A DNA stretch of 64,000 nucleotides from NCBI RefSeq assembly GCF_013034685.1, contig NZ_WQGO01000008.1, forward strand, positions 1 through 64,000, read 5' to 3'. Of this stretch, positions 34,396 to 41,504 are shown one piece after another. The notes beneath the pieces were generated by a model. The model was not told where the DNA came from and made no database searches. It saw only the letters and a list, made by a program, of their open reading frames with translations. Position 1 is the first letter of the stretch. Each line of letters opens with the position of its first letter. The stretch is from Ruegeria lacuscaerulensis (GTDB lineage: Bacteria > Pseudomonadota > Alphaproteobacteria > Rhodobacterales > Rhodobacteraceae). A program made the translations under genes and the position numbers.

Positions 34396-35673
34396 ATGGT
34401 TGCTGCTCAGAAAATCGAAACGACGAATCAAGGAAACACAGAAATGGCAACGCTTGGGGATTCCCTGACGCTGAAATCGGGAACGGTTCTGCGCAACCGG
34501 ATCTGCAAAGCTTCGATGAACGAAGCTCTGGCCACTCCGGACGGTAAAGTCACACCTGCTCACGTCTCGCTGTACGAGGCATGGGCCCATAGCGGCGCGA
34601 GCCTGCTGATCACCGGCAACATGATGGTTGACGGCAAGCACATGAACGAACCGCTGGTCGTGGATGCGCTGCTGGACAGCAACATGGACCTGCTGCGCAA
34701 ATGGGCGGCCACCGGCAAGGCGACCAACACCCATATCTGGCCGCAGCTGAACCACCCGGGCAAGCAGTCGCCCAAAATGGTCAACGACGCACCGGTTGCA
34801 CCTTCGGTCGTGCCAATCCCGAATGAGATGTTCGCCCCCCCGCGCGAGCTGTCCGATTCCGAGATCGAGGACATCATCGACCGGTTCGCCGAAGCCGCCG
34901 CCCGTCTGGAAGAGGCAGGTTTCACCGGCGTTCAGCTGCACGGCGCGCATGGCTATCTGATCGGCCAGTTCCTGTCGCCGCATCACAACCGCCGCGAAGA
35001 CAAATGGGGCGGCAGTTTTGACAACCGCTTCCGCTTTGTCGAAGAGGTCTACAAACGCGTCCGCGCCAGTACCGGCCCCGGTTTCAACGTTGGCATCAAG
35101 ATCAACTCGTCCGACTTCCAAAAGGGCGGTTTCACCGAGGAAGACTCGATCGAAGTGGCCAAGCGTCTGGACCGTCTGGGCATCGACCTGATCGAAATCT
35201 CGGGAGGCAGTTGGGAAAACCCCGTCAACCGCAAGGGCAAGCAGGAAGTCAAAAAGGAGAGCACCCTCAAGCGCGAGGCATATTTCCTGGAATATGCCGA
35301 AAAGGTCAAAAGCCAGATCTCGACCCCTCTGGTCGTGACCGGCGGTTTCCGCTCGTCCGAGGGCATGAGCGAAGCTCTGGCAACCGGCGCTCTGGATATG
35401 GCCGGTGTGGCCCGTCCCTTCGCCGTCGATCCCAAGTTCGGCACTCATGTTCTGCAGAACCCCAAGCACGTATCGCATGTTGCGCCCATCCGTTCGGGTC
35501 TGAAGAAGATCGACGCAATGGCGATCATGGAGATCAGCTGGTACACCATGCAGATCGAACGCATCTCGCAAGGTAAGAAGGTGCAGACCAAAGCGGACGG
35601 TGTCTGGCCGGCGCTGCGCGTGATGTACCGGTTCTGGAAAAACGGCAAAGCGGTCAAAAAGGTCCGCGCCTGA
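34396..35673 (+). CDS. NADH:flavin oxidoreductase, Old Yellow Enzyme family
   Basis: A 425-residue protein with a single FMN TIM barrel: LKSGTVLRNRICKASM near the start, the OYE segment GVQLHGAHGYLIGQFLSP with HHNRREDKWGGS, and GVARPFAVDP late. There is no Fe-S or FAD domain after residue 390, so it is not a 2,4-dienoyl-CoA reductase of the FadH type. Family reactions reduce activated C=C bonds of enones or enoates. The ATG at 34396 has CAGGAGTAAAGACC; an internal ATG at 34444 is the family-like start and also possible. Six bases separate it from the dehydrogenase gene. Confidence 0.9.
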   Translation: MVAAQKIETTNQGNTEMATLGDSLTLKSGTVLRNRICKASMNEALATPDGKVTPAHVSLYEAWAHSGASLLITGNMMVDGKHMNEPLVVDALLDSNMDLLRKWAATGKATNTHIWPQLNHPGKQSPKMVNDAPVAPSVVPIPNEMFAPPRELSDSEIEDIIDRFAEAAARLEEAGFTGVQLHGAHGYLIGQFLSPHHNRREDKWGGSFDNRFRFVEEVYKRVRASTGPGFNVGIKINSSDFQKGGFTEEDSIEVAKRLDRLGIDLIEISGGSWENPVNRKGKQEVKKESTLKREAYFLEYAEKVKSQISTPLVVTGGFRSSEGMSEALATGALDMAGVARPFAVDPKFGTHVLQNPKHVSHVAPIRSGLKKIDAMAIMEISWYTMQIERISQGKKVQTKADGVWPALRVMYRFWKNGKAVKKVRA

Positions 35674-35709
35674 TCTCACGGAACCCTGCCCGCAACAAGG
35701 AAAAGTTAG

Positions 35710-36174
35710 ATGACGCATTCCAACGGCACCTGTAGCTGCGGGCAGGTTCACTTCAAAACACAAGGTCGCCCGCTGTTTAGGGCGATCTGTCACTGCACCA
35801 TTTGCCAGCGGTTCAACGATGCCGAATATGGCGATATCCTGCTGTTTCGTGCTGCGGACGTGGACCAGGCCGGGTGTGGTGAAATTGTATACGAAAGCCT
35901 GAAGCAGCCGCCTTTGCTGGCGCGTGGCAGATGCACAGCATGCGGCAACCCGGCACTGGAAAAATTGAACGTGCCGCTGTTTCCAAAACTGATTTTGGTG
36001 CCCTCGGCCCGGATCGTCGAACAGGCAGACCTACCTTCACCCGATTTCCACATCTTTTACAATCACCGGGTCCGTGAAGCGCAGGACGATCTGCCAAAAT
36101 CCAGCGGCTATCTGCCCAGCCAGGCTCGATTTACGATCCATCTGCTGCGCGGTTTGTTTCGCGGTGACGGCTGA
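35710..36174 (+). CDS. GFA/CENP-V family zinc protein
   Basis: A 154-residue protein with the GFA zinc pattern: CSCGQVHF near the start, CHCTICQRF, then CTACGNP. The family was named for glutathione-dependent formaldehyde activation, but most members have unknown substrates and may use glutathione adducts. It follows the OYE gene by 36 bases, with AAGGAAAAGTTAG before the ATG. In this operon it may handle a glutathione conjugate, given the GST-kappa-like gene downstream (inference). Confidence 0.85.
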   Translation: MTHSNGTCSCGQVHFKTQGRPLFRAICHCTICQRFNDAEYGDILLFRAADVDQAGCGEIVYESLKQPPLLARGRCTACGNPALEKLNVPLFPKLILVPSARIVEQADLPSPDFHIFYNHRVREAQDDLPKSSGYLPSQARFTIHLLRGLFRGDG

Positions 36175-36203
36175 CCGGATGTTGAGCTACTGAGGAGAAC
36201 GAG

Positions 36204-36941
36204 ATGCAGAACCCCAATGGTGCATGTTTGATAATCGGAGCTGGCGATGACACAGGCTCTGCTATCGCCCGGGCATTTGCCCGCGAGGGGTTAACCGCTT
36301 GTGTCGTTCGCCGCGACCGCCATGCCGATGCTCTTGAGGCGCTGGCGGAATCAATCCGCGACGAGGGTCATCAGGCCCGAGCCTATCCCGCTGATGCACG
36401 GGATGAGACCGAGATGCACAATCTGATCGGTAAGATCGAGGAGGAGGTTGGCCCAATCGAGGTCGCCGTTTTCAACATCGGGGCCAATGTGCGTTTTGGC
36501 ATCACCGAGACCACCCCGCGCGTCTATCGCAAGGTCTGGGAGATGGCCGCTTTCGCCGGGTTCTTGATGGGTCACGAGGTCGCCGCCCGGATGCTACCGC
36601 GCGAACGCGGGACGATCATTTTCACCGGAGCATCGGCCAGTATGCGTGGCAATGCCGGGTTCTCGGCCTTTTCGGGCGCGAAACACGCGCTGAGGGCGCT
36701 GGCGCAGTCCATGGCGCGCGAGTTGGGGCCAAAAAACATCCACGTCGCCCATACGGTGATCGACGGGGCCATCGACAGCAATTTTATCCGCGAACATTTC
36801 CCGGATGTGGACCAGATGCGCGATGAAGACCGTATCCTGAATCCCGAGCATATCGCGCAGAATTATGTGATGCTGCACAAACAACCCCGTACGGCCTGGA
36901 CGCATGAGATGGACCTGCGTCCCTGGAAAGAAACCTGGTAA
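36204..36941 (+). CDS. SDR-family protein with Phe in place of the catalytic Tyr
   Basis: A 245-residue short-chain dehydrogenase-like protein. The nucleotide-binding motif is GAGDDTGSAIARAFA and the NNAG-equivalent is NIGANVRF. The active-site stretch reads FTGASASMRGNAGF followed by SAFSGAKHALRAL, so the YxxxK motif is FxxxK (codon TTT). The Ser and Lys remain. I recall a subfamily with the same GAGF-AxF-GAK pattern, so this is probably a fixed trait of that branch and not a mutation. Activity may be altered or lost. It starts 30 bases after the GFA gene with GAGGAGAACGAG. Confidence 0.85.
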   Translation: MQNPNGACLIIGAGDDTGSAIARAFAREGLTACVVRRDRHADALEALAESIRDEGHQARAYPADARDETEMHNLIGKIEEEVGPIEVAVFNIGANVRFGITETTPRVYRKVWEMAAFAGFLMGHEVAARMLPRERGTIIFTGASASMRGNAGFSAFSGAKHALRALAQSMARELGPKNIHVAHTVIDGAIDSNFIREHFPDVDQMRDEDRILNPEHIAQNYVMLHKQPRTAWTHEMDLRPWKETW

Positions 36942-36953
36942 CTGGAGCGAACC

Positions 36954-37568
36954 ATGACAGCTCAGGTAGACTTCATCTACGATTTCGGCAGCCCCAACGC
37001 CTATCTGGCCCATTGCCTGGTCAATGACATCGAGACCCGAACCGGCGCGTCGTTCAACTACATTCCTTGTCTTTTGGGCGGGATATTCAAAGCGACAGGC
37101 AATCAGTCTCCGTTTCTCATGTTCCGGGACGTCAAAGGTAAGCTGGATTACGACCGCGTGGAGTTCGAACGGTTTATTCGCCGGCATAAGCTGTCGAAGT
37201 TCCGAATGAACCCCCATTTCCCGGTTAACACGTTGCTTATGATGCGGGCGGCGGCAGCCGCTGAGGTTGACGGATTCCAAGGCAACTACATCACGGCAGG
37301 GATGGCCGCAATGTGGGAAAAGGGGCTCAAAATGGATGATCCGGACGTGTTTGTCTCGGCGATGAACGATGCAGGACTCGACGGTCAAAATCTGTTGGAG
37401 CGTGCCAATGAAGATGCGGTCAAAGAGCGCTTGAAAAACAACACCAGCGTAGCTGTCGAGCGTGGTGTCTTCGGCATCCCCACCTTCTTTGTCGGAGAAG
37501 AAATGTTTTTCGGCAAGGACCGATTGGATCTCGTGGAACGAGAGCTTGAAAGCATCTCGAGCTCTTGA
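36954..37568 (+). CDS. 2-hydroxychromene-2-carboxylate isomerase / DsbA-family (GST kappa-like)
   Basis: A 204-residue protein of the thioredoxin-fold family that includes HCCA isomerase and kappa glutathione transferase: VDFIYDFGSPNAYLAH at the N terminus with the catalytic Ser, a helical insert with RMNPHFPVNTLLMMR, and GVFGIPTFFVGEEMFFGKDRL at the end. HCCA isomerases use glutathione in naphthalene-type degradation; other members isomerise unsaturated ring-cleavage products. It is 12 bases after the SDR gene and is the last tight member of the operon. The substrate is not established. Confidence 0.88.
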   Translation: MTAQVDFIYDFGSPNAYLAHCLVNDIETRTGASFNYIPCLLGGIFKATGNQSPFLMFRDVKGKLDYDRVEFERFIRRHKLSKFRMNPHFPVNTLLMMRAAAAAEVDGFQGNYITAGMAAMWEKGLKMDDPDVFVSAMNDAGLDGQNLLERANEDAVKERLKNNTSVAVERGVFGIPTFFVGEEMFFGKDRLDLVERELESISSS

Positions 37569-37715
37569 AAACCAAGACATCAGGGATCTTCAGCGATGCG
37601 AGGGTCCACTTTGCAATTACACAGATTGATGTTGGTTTAGGAAAACCGCAGAGGCGCTGCGTTTCGGCTGATCAAAGGTCGTTCACGCGCCTCATAGCAG
37701 GAAACTTGGCTCACA

Positions 37716-38309
37716 ATGACTGATCACATGACACATCACCGAGACACGGACAACAACCCCGTAACGATCTCTGTTTCACGTCGCGTCGTACCGGGGCGCG
37801 AGGCCGAATTCGAGGATTGGATCCGAGGCATAGCCGAGGCTGCATCGCATTTCGAGGGGCAACAAGGTTTAAGCATTTTGCGCCCTTCCGAAAAGACTGG
37901 CGGACGCTACGTCATGATTTATCGTTTCGATAATTACGAACATGCTGCTGCCTGGGAAACCTCGCCCGAGCGATCCGAGTGGATTGCCAAGCTGGAAGGG
38001 ATATCCGATGGCGATGCAGATCGCAAAAGCGAGACCGGTCTCGAAGTGTGGTTCGATATGCCCGAGATCCCTGCAGCCGTTCCACCACCACGCCATAAAA
38101 TGGCTGTTGTATTGATCGTTGTGATCTTTGCCCTTGTCTTTGCGCTTCAGGTTTTCCTCGTTCCTTTCATGACTGGTTGGCCACGTTGGGCACAGACGCT
38201 CAGCATCGTCACAATTCAGGTTGTGTCGATGACATATCTGATAATGCCAATCATAACTCTGCTGCTAAAGCCGTGGTTGTTTCGCAACCAAACTCAGGCA
38301 ATCAAATAG
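37716..38309 (+). CDS. Antibiotic biosynthesis monooxygenase (ABM) domain membrane protein
   Basis: A 197-residue protein with an N-terminal ABM domain (VSRRVVPGREAEFEDWIRG, then IYRFDNYEHAAAWETSPER) and two or three C-terminal hydrophobic spans (VVLIVVIFALVFALQVFLV and YLIMPIITLLLKPW). This layout is common for uncharacterised membrane-bound ABM proteins. ABM domains can bind or oxidise quinone-like substrates, but many have no known reaction. It is 147 bases from the operon end, so it may be separately transcribed. Confidence 0.82.
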   Translation: MTDHMTHHRDTDNNPVTISVSRRVVPGREAEFEDWIRGIAEAASHFEGQQGLSILRPSEKTGGRYVMIYRFDNYEHAAAWETSPERSEWIAKLEGISDGDADRKSETGLEVWFDMPEIPAAVPPPRHKMAVVLIVVIFALVFALQVFLVPFMTGWPRWAQTLSIVTIQVVSMTYLIMPIITLLLKPWLFRNQTQAIK

Positions 38310-38432
38310 ATGTCTTGCCGTTCTTTGAAGGGATCAATGGACAATAGGACGTTCCTTATGGTTGTCAGAGTAGGCTCGTCAAAGGCCTCTTCACGTTCTC
38401 CATTTTAGACTCACAATGGTGTATTTCGCGCA

Positions 38433-38888
38433 ATGAACGAAGACATTTCCTCACTTGCAGATTATCCAAACTCCTTCTGGAAACGGTTCAAGGTCACGGC
38501 GGGCGATCTGGACGGCTTCCACCACGTAAACAACGCTGTCTATTTGAAATGGATGGATGCTACCGTTTGGGAACATACGCGGCATGTCGGTTTGACCGAG
38601 CAAGCCTGCCTCGACCTGAATCGCGGTATGGCCGCAGTGCGCCACGAGATCGATTATCTGTCCTCCGCTTTTTTGGATGATGAGATCGTCGTGTACAACT
38701 GGCTCTCGGTGAATGATGAGCGTTTGCGTTGCAGTCGCCTGTTTCAGATGATCCGATTGGGTGACAGCAGAACGATATTGCGCGCCAGATCAGACTATGT
38801 GTGTACCAATCTGACAACTGGACGTCCGACACGTATGCCGAATGAATTCAAGACCGGATATAAAGTCACAATCCCTCGAAGCGGCTGA
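38433..38888 (+). CDS. Acyl-CoA thioesterase (4-hydroxybenzoyl-CoA thioesterase type)
   Basis: A 151-residue hotdog-fold protein. The signature GDLDGFHHVNNAVYLKWMD contains the catalytic Asp and the HHVNN pattern of the 4HBT/YbgC group. It would hydrolyse an acyl-CoA to the free acid and CoA. It stands at the right end of the proposed island after a 122-base gap. The range of possible substrates (aromatic or short-chain acyl-CoA) cannot be narrowed. Confidence 0.85.
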   Translation: MNEDISSLADYPNSFWKRFKVTAGDLDGFHHVNNAVYLKWMDATVWEHTRHVGLTEQACLDLNRGMAAVRHEIDYLSSAFLDDEIVVYNWLSVNDERLRCSRLFQMIRLGDSRTILRARSDYVCTNLTTGRPTRMPNEFKTGYKVTIPRSG

Positions 38889-39264
38889 CAGCGATCCGCT
38901 GCAAACATTGCGCAGTATCACCCAAAACCCCTTGAAAGTTTGATTTCGCAATGCGGAATATAGTTGTCCGCTTTTGGGGATTGGGTAGCGTTTGGGTGAC
39001 AAATCCCGTGTGGTTGGGTGTGGCGCTTTGTGGTGGTTTGCCCGCCAGAAACTCACCGTCGCCAATAAGTTTACGATGTCGGATGTAGCGGCCTGCGAAC
39101 TCTCGGACCGTACCAGAACTCGGTCATGATCCGCGCAACGGGGTTCAAGCCCCTCCTCAGCTTTCTCGTTCCCCAAACAGTTTTGGACCACAGACTCGCT
39201 GCGTTCGGTTCGACCGACCAGTATCTGTGCATCATCTGTCTTGGGTATTTGCGCGGAGTTTATA
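38889..39264. other. Non-coding stretch with inverted repeat and decayed tRNA
   Basis: No credible gene lies between the thioesterase and imelysin genes. TATCACCCAAAACCCC at 38916-38931 recurs inverted at 38976-39001 (GGGGATTGGGTAGCG then TTTGGGTGACA) with partial identity; such CACCCAAA repeats resemble integrase arm sites, but no integrase is present. A degenerate tRNA 3' half follows at 39121-39163. The rest to 39264 shows nothing recognisable. Confidence 0.5.
39121..39163 (+). pseudogene. Degenerate 3' half of tRNA-Met (possible attachment-site scar)
   Basis: About 34 of 44 aligned positions match the anticodon-to-acceptor half of the tRNA-Met at 22744-22820, including TCAT-ATCCGCG, GGGGTTCAAG and CCCTCCTC. 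The 5' half is not recognisable, and the acceptor end no longer pairs, so it cannot be a working tRNA. It has the same orientation as the intact gene, as expected for an attR-like repeat. Confidence 0.6.
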
Positions 39265-39283
39265 CCTGATTAAAAAACTCAGG
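39265..39283. promoter_or_regulatory. Candidate RirA iron-responsive operator (IRO box)
   Basis: The sequence CCTGA-TTAAAAAAC-TCAGG contains TGA-N9-TCA in a 5+5-bp perfect inverted repeat, the consensus described for RirA in Rhizobiales and Rhodobacterales. It directly abuts the TTGACA hexamer of the imelysin promoter, so repressor binding would block transcription. Assignment to RirA is inference from motif and gene content. Confidence 0.65.
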
Positions 39284-39313
39284 TTGACAAAGGAGACTAA
39301 TTCACTCAGTTAT
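39284..39313 (+). promoter_or_regulatory. Predicted sigma-70-type promoter of the imelysin gene
   Basis: A perfect -35 hexamer TTGACA at 39284-39289 is followed after 18 bases by AGTTAT at 39308-39313 as a weak -10. It lies about 60 bases before the start codon and next to the IRO-like palindrome. Confidence 0.5.
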
Positions 39314-39375
39314 TTGTCAGCCAGCACCAATCAGGTGCGCCGACCACTCTGAATTAACAAAAAAGACCTGATCCC

Positions 39376-40647
39376 ATGACCAGATTCCATGCTGCTGCCA
39401 GCGCGCTGGCGCTGTGCGTTGCAACCAATGCGTCCGCGGCCGAGACCCCCTCGAAAGCCGACATCCTCGCCACCTACGCCAATATCGCCCAAGCGAAATA
39501 CGATGACAGCCTGATCGCCGCCAAAATGCTACAGACGGCGGTGCATGCCCTGATCGCGAACCCTTCGGACGCGACGTTGGCGGCGGCCAAGGCGGCGTGG
39601 ATTTCCGCGCGCGTGCCCTATCAGCAGACCGAGGTCTACCGGTTCGGAAACCCAATTGTCGACGAGTGGGAAGGCAAAGTGAACGCGTGGCCGTTGGATG
39701 AAGGGCTGATCGACTATGTGGATGCCACTTATGGCGGCCCATCGGACGAGAACGAGTTCGCCGCGCTGAACGTCATCGCGAACCCCAACTTTACCCTGTC
39801 GGGCCAAACCATCGATGCCAGCCAGATCACCCCCGAACTGCTGGCCGAAACCCTGCACGAGGCTGATGGGATCGAAGCGAACGTAGCCACCGGTTATCAT
39901 GCAATCGAGTTTCTGCTTTGGGGGCAGGACCTGAACGGCCACGGTGTCGGGGCCGGAAACCGCCCGTGGACGGACTATGCCTCCGGCGCCGATTGCACCG
40001 GCGGGAATTGTGACCGTCGCGGAGAATATCTGCGCGCTGTGACCGATTTGTTGGTCAGCGATCTAGACTGGATGGTTGCACAATGGGTTGAAGGCGGTGA
40101 TGCGCGCTTGGCACTGACCGAGAACGAGGCCACAGGCGTCAGCGCAATTCTGACCGGCATGGGCTCGCTGTCATATGGAGAACAGGCCGGTGAGCGGATG
40201 CGCCTCGGCCTGATGCTGAATGATCCGGAAGAGGAACATGATTGCTTCTCGGACAACACCCATAACAGCCACTACTATGACGGTCTGGGCATCCAGAATG
40301 TCTATCTGGGCAGCTACACCCGGATCGACGGTACTCCGATCTCGGGCGCGTCACTGTCCGACCTTATCACCGCGACCGACCCGGCGTTGGATGCCGAGAT
40401 GAAGGTGAAGCTGGCCAACACGATGCAAGCGCTAGGCCGGATCAAATCGACGGCCGAGGCTGGGTTCGCCTATGACCAGATGCTGGAACGCGGCAATGCA
40501 GGTGGCGAAGCCTTGATCATGGGCGGCGTGAACGGCCTGATCGATCAGACCAAGACCATCGAACGCATCGTCACCAAGCTGGAGCTGGATCAGATTGATT
40601 TTGAAGGCTCGGACAGTTTGGACAACCCCAACGCAGTCTTCCAGTGA
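39376..40647 (+). CDS. Imelysin-family periplasmic iron-uptake protein (IrpA-like)
   Basis: A 423-residue protein with a signal peptide (ASALALCVATNASAAE, cleavage after about residue 22) and an imelysin (peptidase M75) fold. The GxHxxE motif is intact in GYHAIEFLLWGQD, with DYASGADCTGGNC and SYGEQAGERM further on. Imelysins are periplasmic or outer-membrane-associated and linked to iron uptake, probably as metal- or haem-binding proteins. It is followed by a strong terminator, so it forms its own transcript under the IRO-like operator. Confidence 0.92.
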   Translation: MTRFHAAASALALCVATNASAAETPSKADILATYANIAQAKYDDSLIAAKMLQTAVHALIANPSDATLAAAKAAWISARVPYQQTEVYRFGNPIVDEWEGKVNAWPLDEGLIDYVDATYGGPSDENEFAALNVIANPNFTLSGQTIDASQITPELLAETLHEADGIEANVATGYHAIEFLLWGQDLNGHGVGAGNRPWTDYASGADCTGGNCDRRGEYLRAVTDLLVSDLDWMVAQWVEGGDARLALTENEATGVSAILTGMGSLSYGEQAGERMRLGLMLNDPEEEHDCFSDNTHNSHYYDGLGIQNVYLGSYTRIDGTPISGASLSDLITATDPALDAEMKVKLANTMQALGRIKSTAEAGFAYDQMLERGNAGGEALIMGGVNGLIDQTKTIERIVTKLELDQIDFEGSDSLDNPNAVFQ

Positions 40648-40653
40648 TCCCGC

Positions 40654-40693
40654 ACCTGTGAGGCGGCATCTCATAGTCGCCTCGCAGGTTTTT
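40654..40693 (+). terminator. Intrinsic terminator after the first imelysin gene
   Basis: A 12-bp stem ACCTGTGAGGCG/CGCCTCGCAGGT with a single G-T wobble, a 12-base loop, and a run of five Ts. It separates the imelysin transcript from bfd-bfr. Confidence 0.9.
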
Positions 40694-40737
40694 GAGGGCT
40701 GGTAGACGGTTTGCCGCAGGACATTCAGCAATTAACC

Positions 40738-40750
40738 GACTATTATAGTC
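40738..40750. promoter_or_regulatory. Perfect palindrome upstream of bfd-bfr
   Basis: GACTAT-T-ATAGTC is a perfect 6+6 inverted repeat 27 bases before the bfd start codon. The position suits a repressor operator for iron-storage genes (Irr, Fur/Mur or RirA type), but the sequence does not match one consensus closely enough to name the regulator. Confidence 0.45.
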
Positions 40751-40777
40751 AGAATAAGCAGCTAAAGGCGTTCTGCC

Positions 40778-41071
40778 ATGATCGTTTGCCATTGCACCAA
40801 CATCTCGGACGCAGACATCCGCGCCGCGATCGACTGGATGCGCGCATCAGATTCCCATGCGGTGATCACCCCCGGCAAGATCTATCATGCCCTTGGAAAA
40901 TCAGCGGATTGTGGCGGATGCATGCCACTTTTCCTAGACACGATGCGGTCCAACGATAAGCTGGAAATCCCCATGCAGCTTCGGACATTGCGGTCCGCAG
41001 CATCACAGGAGAAAGCACATGAAGGGCGATCCCAAAGTCATAGAATACCTCAACAAATCCCTGCGGCATGA
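40778..41071 (+). CDS. bfd: Bacterioferritin-associated ferredoxin
   Basis: A 97-residue protein with the Bfd [2Fe-2S] ligand pattern C4-x-C6 and C45-x2-C48 (IVCHCTN and DCGGCMP). Bfd donates electrons to bacterioferritin to release stored iron. The last 30 residues extend past the usual end and overlap the bfr start by 53 bases, so the tail is probably non-essential and the two genes are coupled. The ribosome-binding site is weak. Confidence 0.9.
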   Translation: MIVCHCTNISDADIRAAIDWMRASDSHAVITPGKIYHALGKSADCGGCMPLFLDTMRSNDKLEIPMQLRTLRSAASQEKAHEGRSQSHRIPQQIPAA

Positions 41072-41504
41072 GCTGACGGCGGTCAGCCAGTATTGGCTTC
41101 ACTACCGCTTGCAGGAGGATTGGGGCCTTGGTCACATGGCCAAGAAAAGTCGCGAGGAAAGCATCGAGGAGATGGGCCACGCGGACAAGCTGATCGAACG
41201 GATCATCTTTCTGGAAGGCCATCCCAACCTGCAAAAGCTGGACCCACTTCGCATCGGGCAGACACCCAAGGAAACTCTGGAATGTGATCTGGCAGCCGAA
41301 CACGACGCGCGCGCCCTGTATGTGGAGGCCCGCGAATACTGCCGCGAGGCGGGGGACTATGTGACCATGTCCCTGTTTGAAGGCTTGATCAGCGATGAAG
41401 AGGGTCACATCGACTTCCTCGAAACGCAGCTTGATCTGTATGAAAGGATTGGCGAAGCCAATTATGCGCATCTCAATGCATCGAAAATGGACGAAGGCGA
41501 GTAA
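41019..41504 (+). CDS. bfr: Bacterioferritin
   Basis: A 161-residue ferritin-like subunit with all bacterioferritin residues in the canonical positions: ferroxidase ligands E18, E51 and H54, the haem ligand M52, a further Glu in [11 protein letters not shown] near 94, and the EEGH motif near residue 127-130. It assembles into a 24-mer that stores iron and binds haem between subunits. AGGAGAAAGCAC precedes the ATG. Its end overlaps the start of the di-haem protein gene. Confidence 0.97.
   Translation: MKGDPKVIEYLNKSLRHELTAVSQYWLHYRLQEDWGLGHMAKKSREESIEEMGHADKLIERIIFLEGHPNLQKLDPLRIGQTPKETLECDLAAEHDARALYVEAREYCREAGDYVTMSLFEGLISDEEGHIDFLETQLDLYERIGEANYAHLNASKMDEGE

Noticed and set aside
32920..35793. 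A 957-codon open frame on the minus strand
   Set aside because: It is antisense to the well-supported aldehyde dehydrogenase and OYE genes, has no ribosome-binding site or recognisable domain, and is rich in His/Arg/Gln as mirror frames of GC-rich genes are.
39121..39163. A functional tRNA
   Set aside because: No 5' half and no acceptor pairing can be found; only a degenerate 3' half is present.
38790..39191. A 133-codon minus-strand frame overlapping the thioesterase end
   Set aside because: It overlaps a convincing gene and the tRNA remnant and has no domain.
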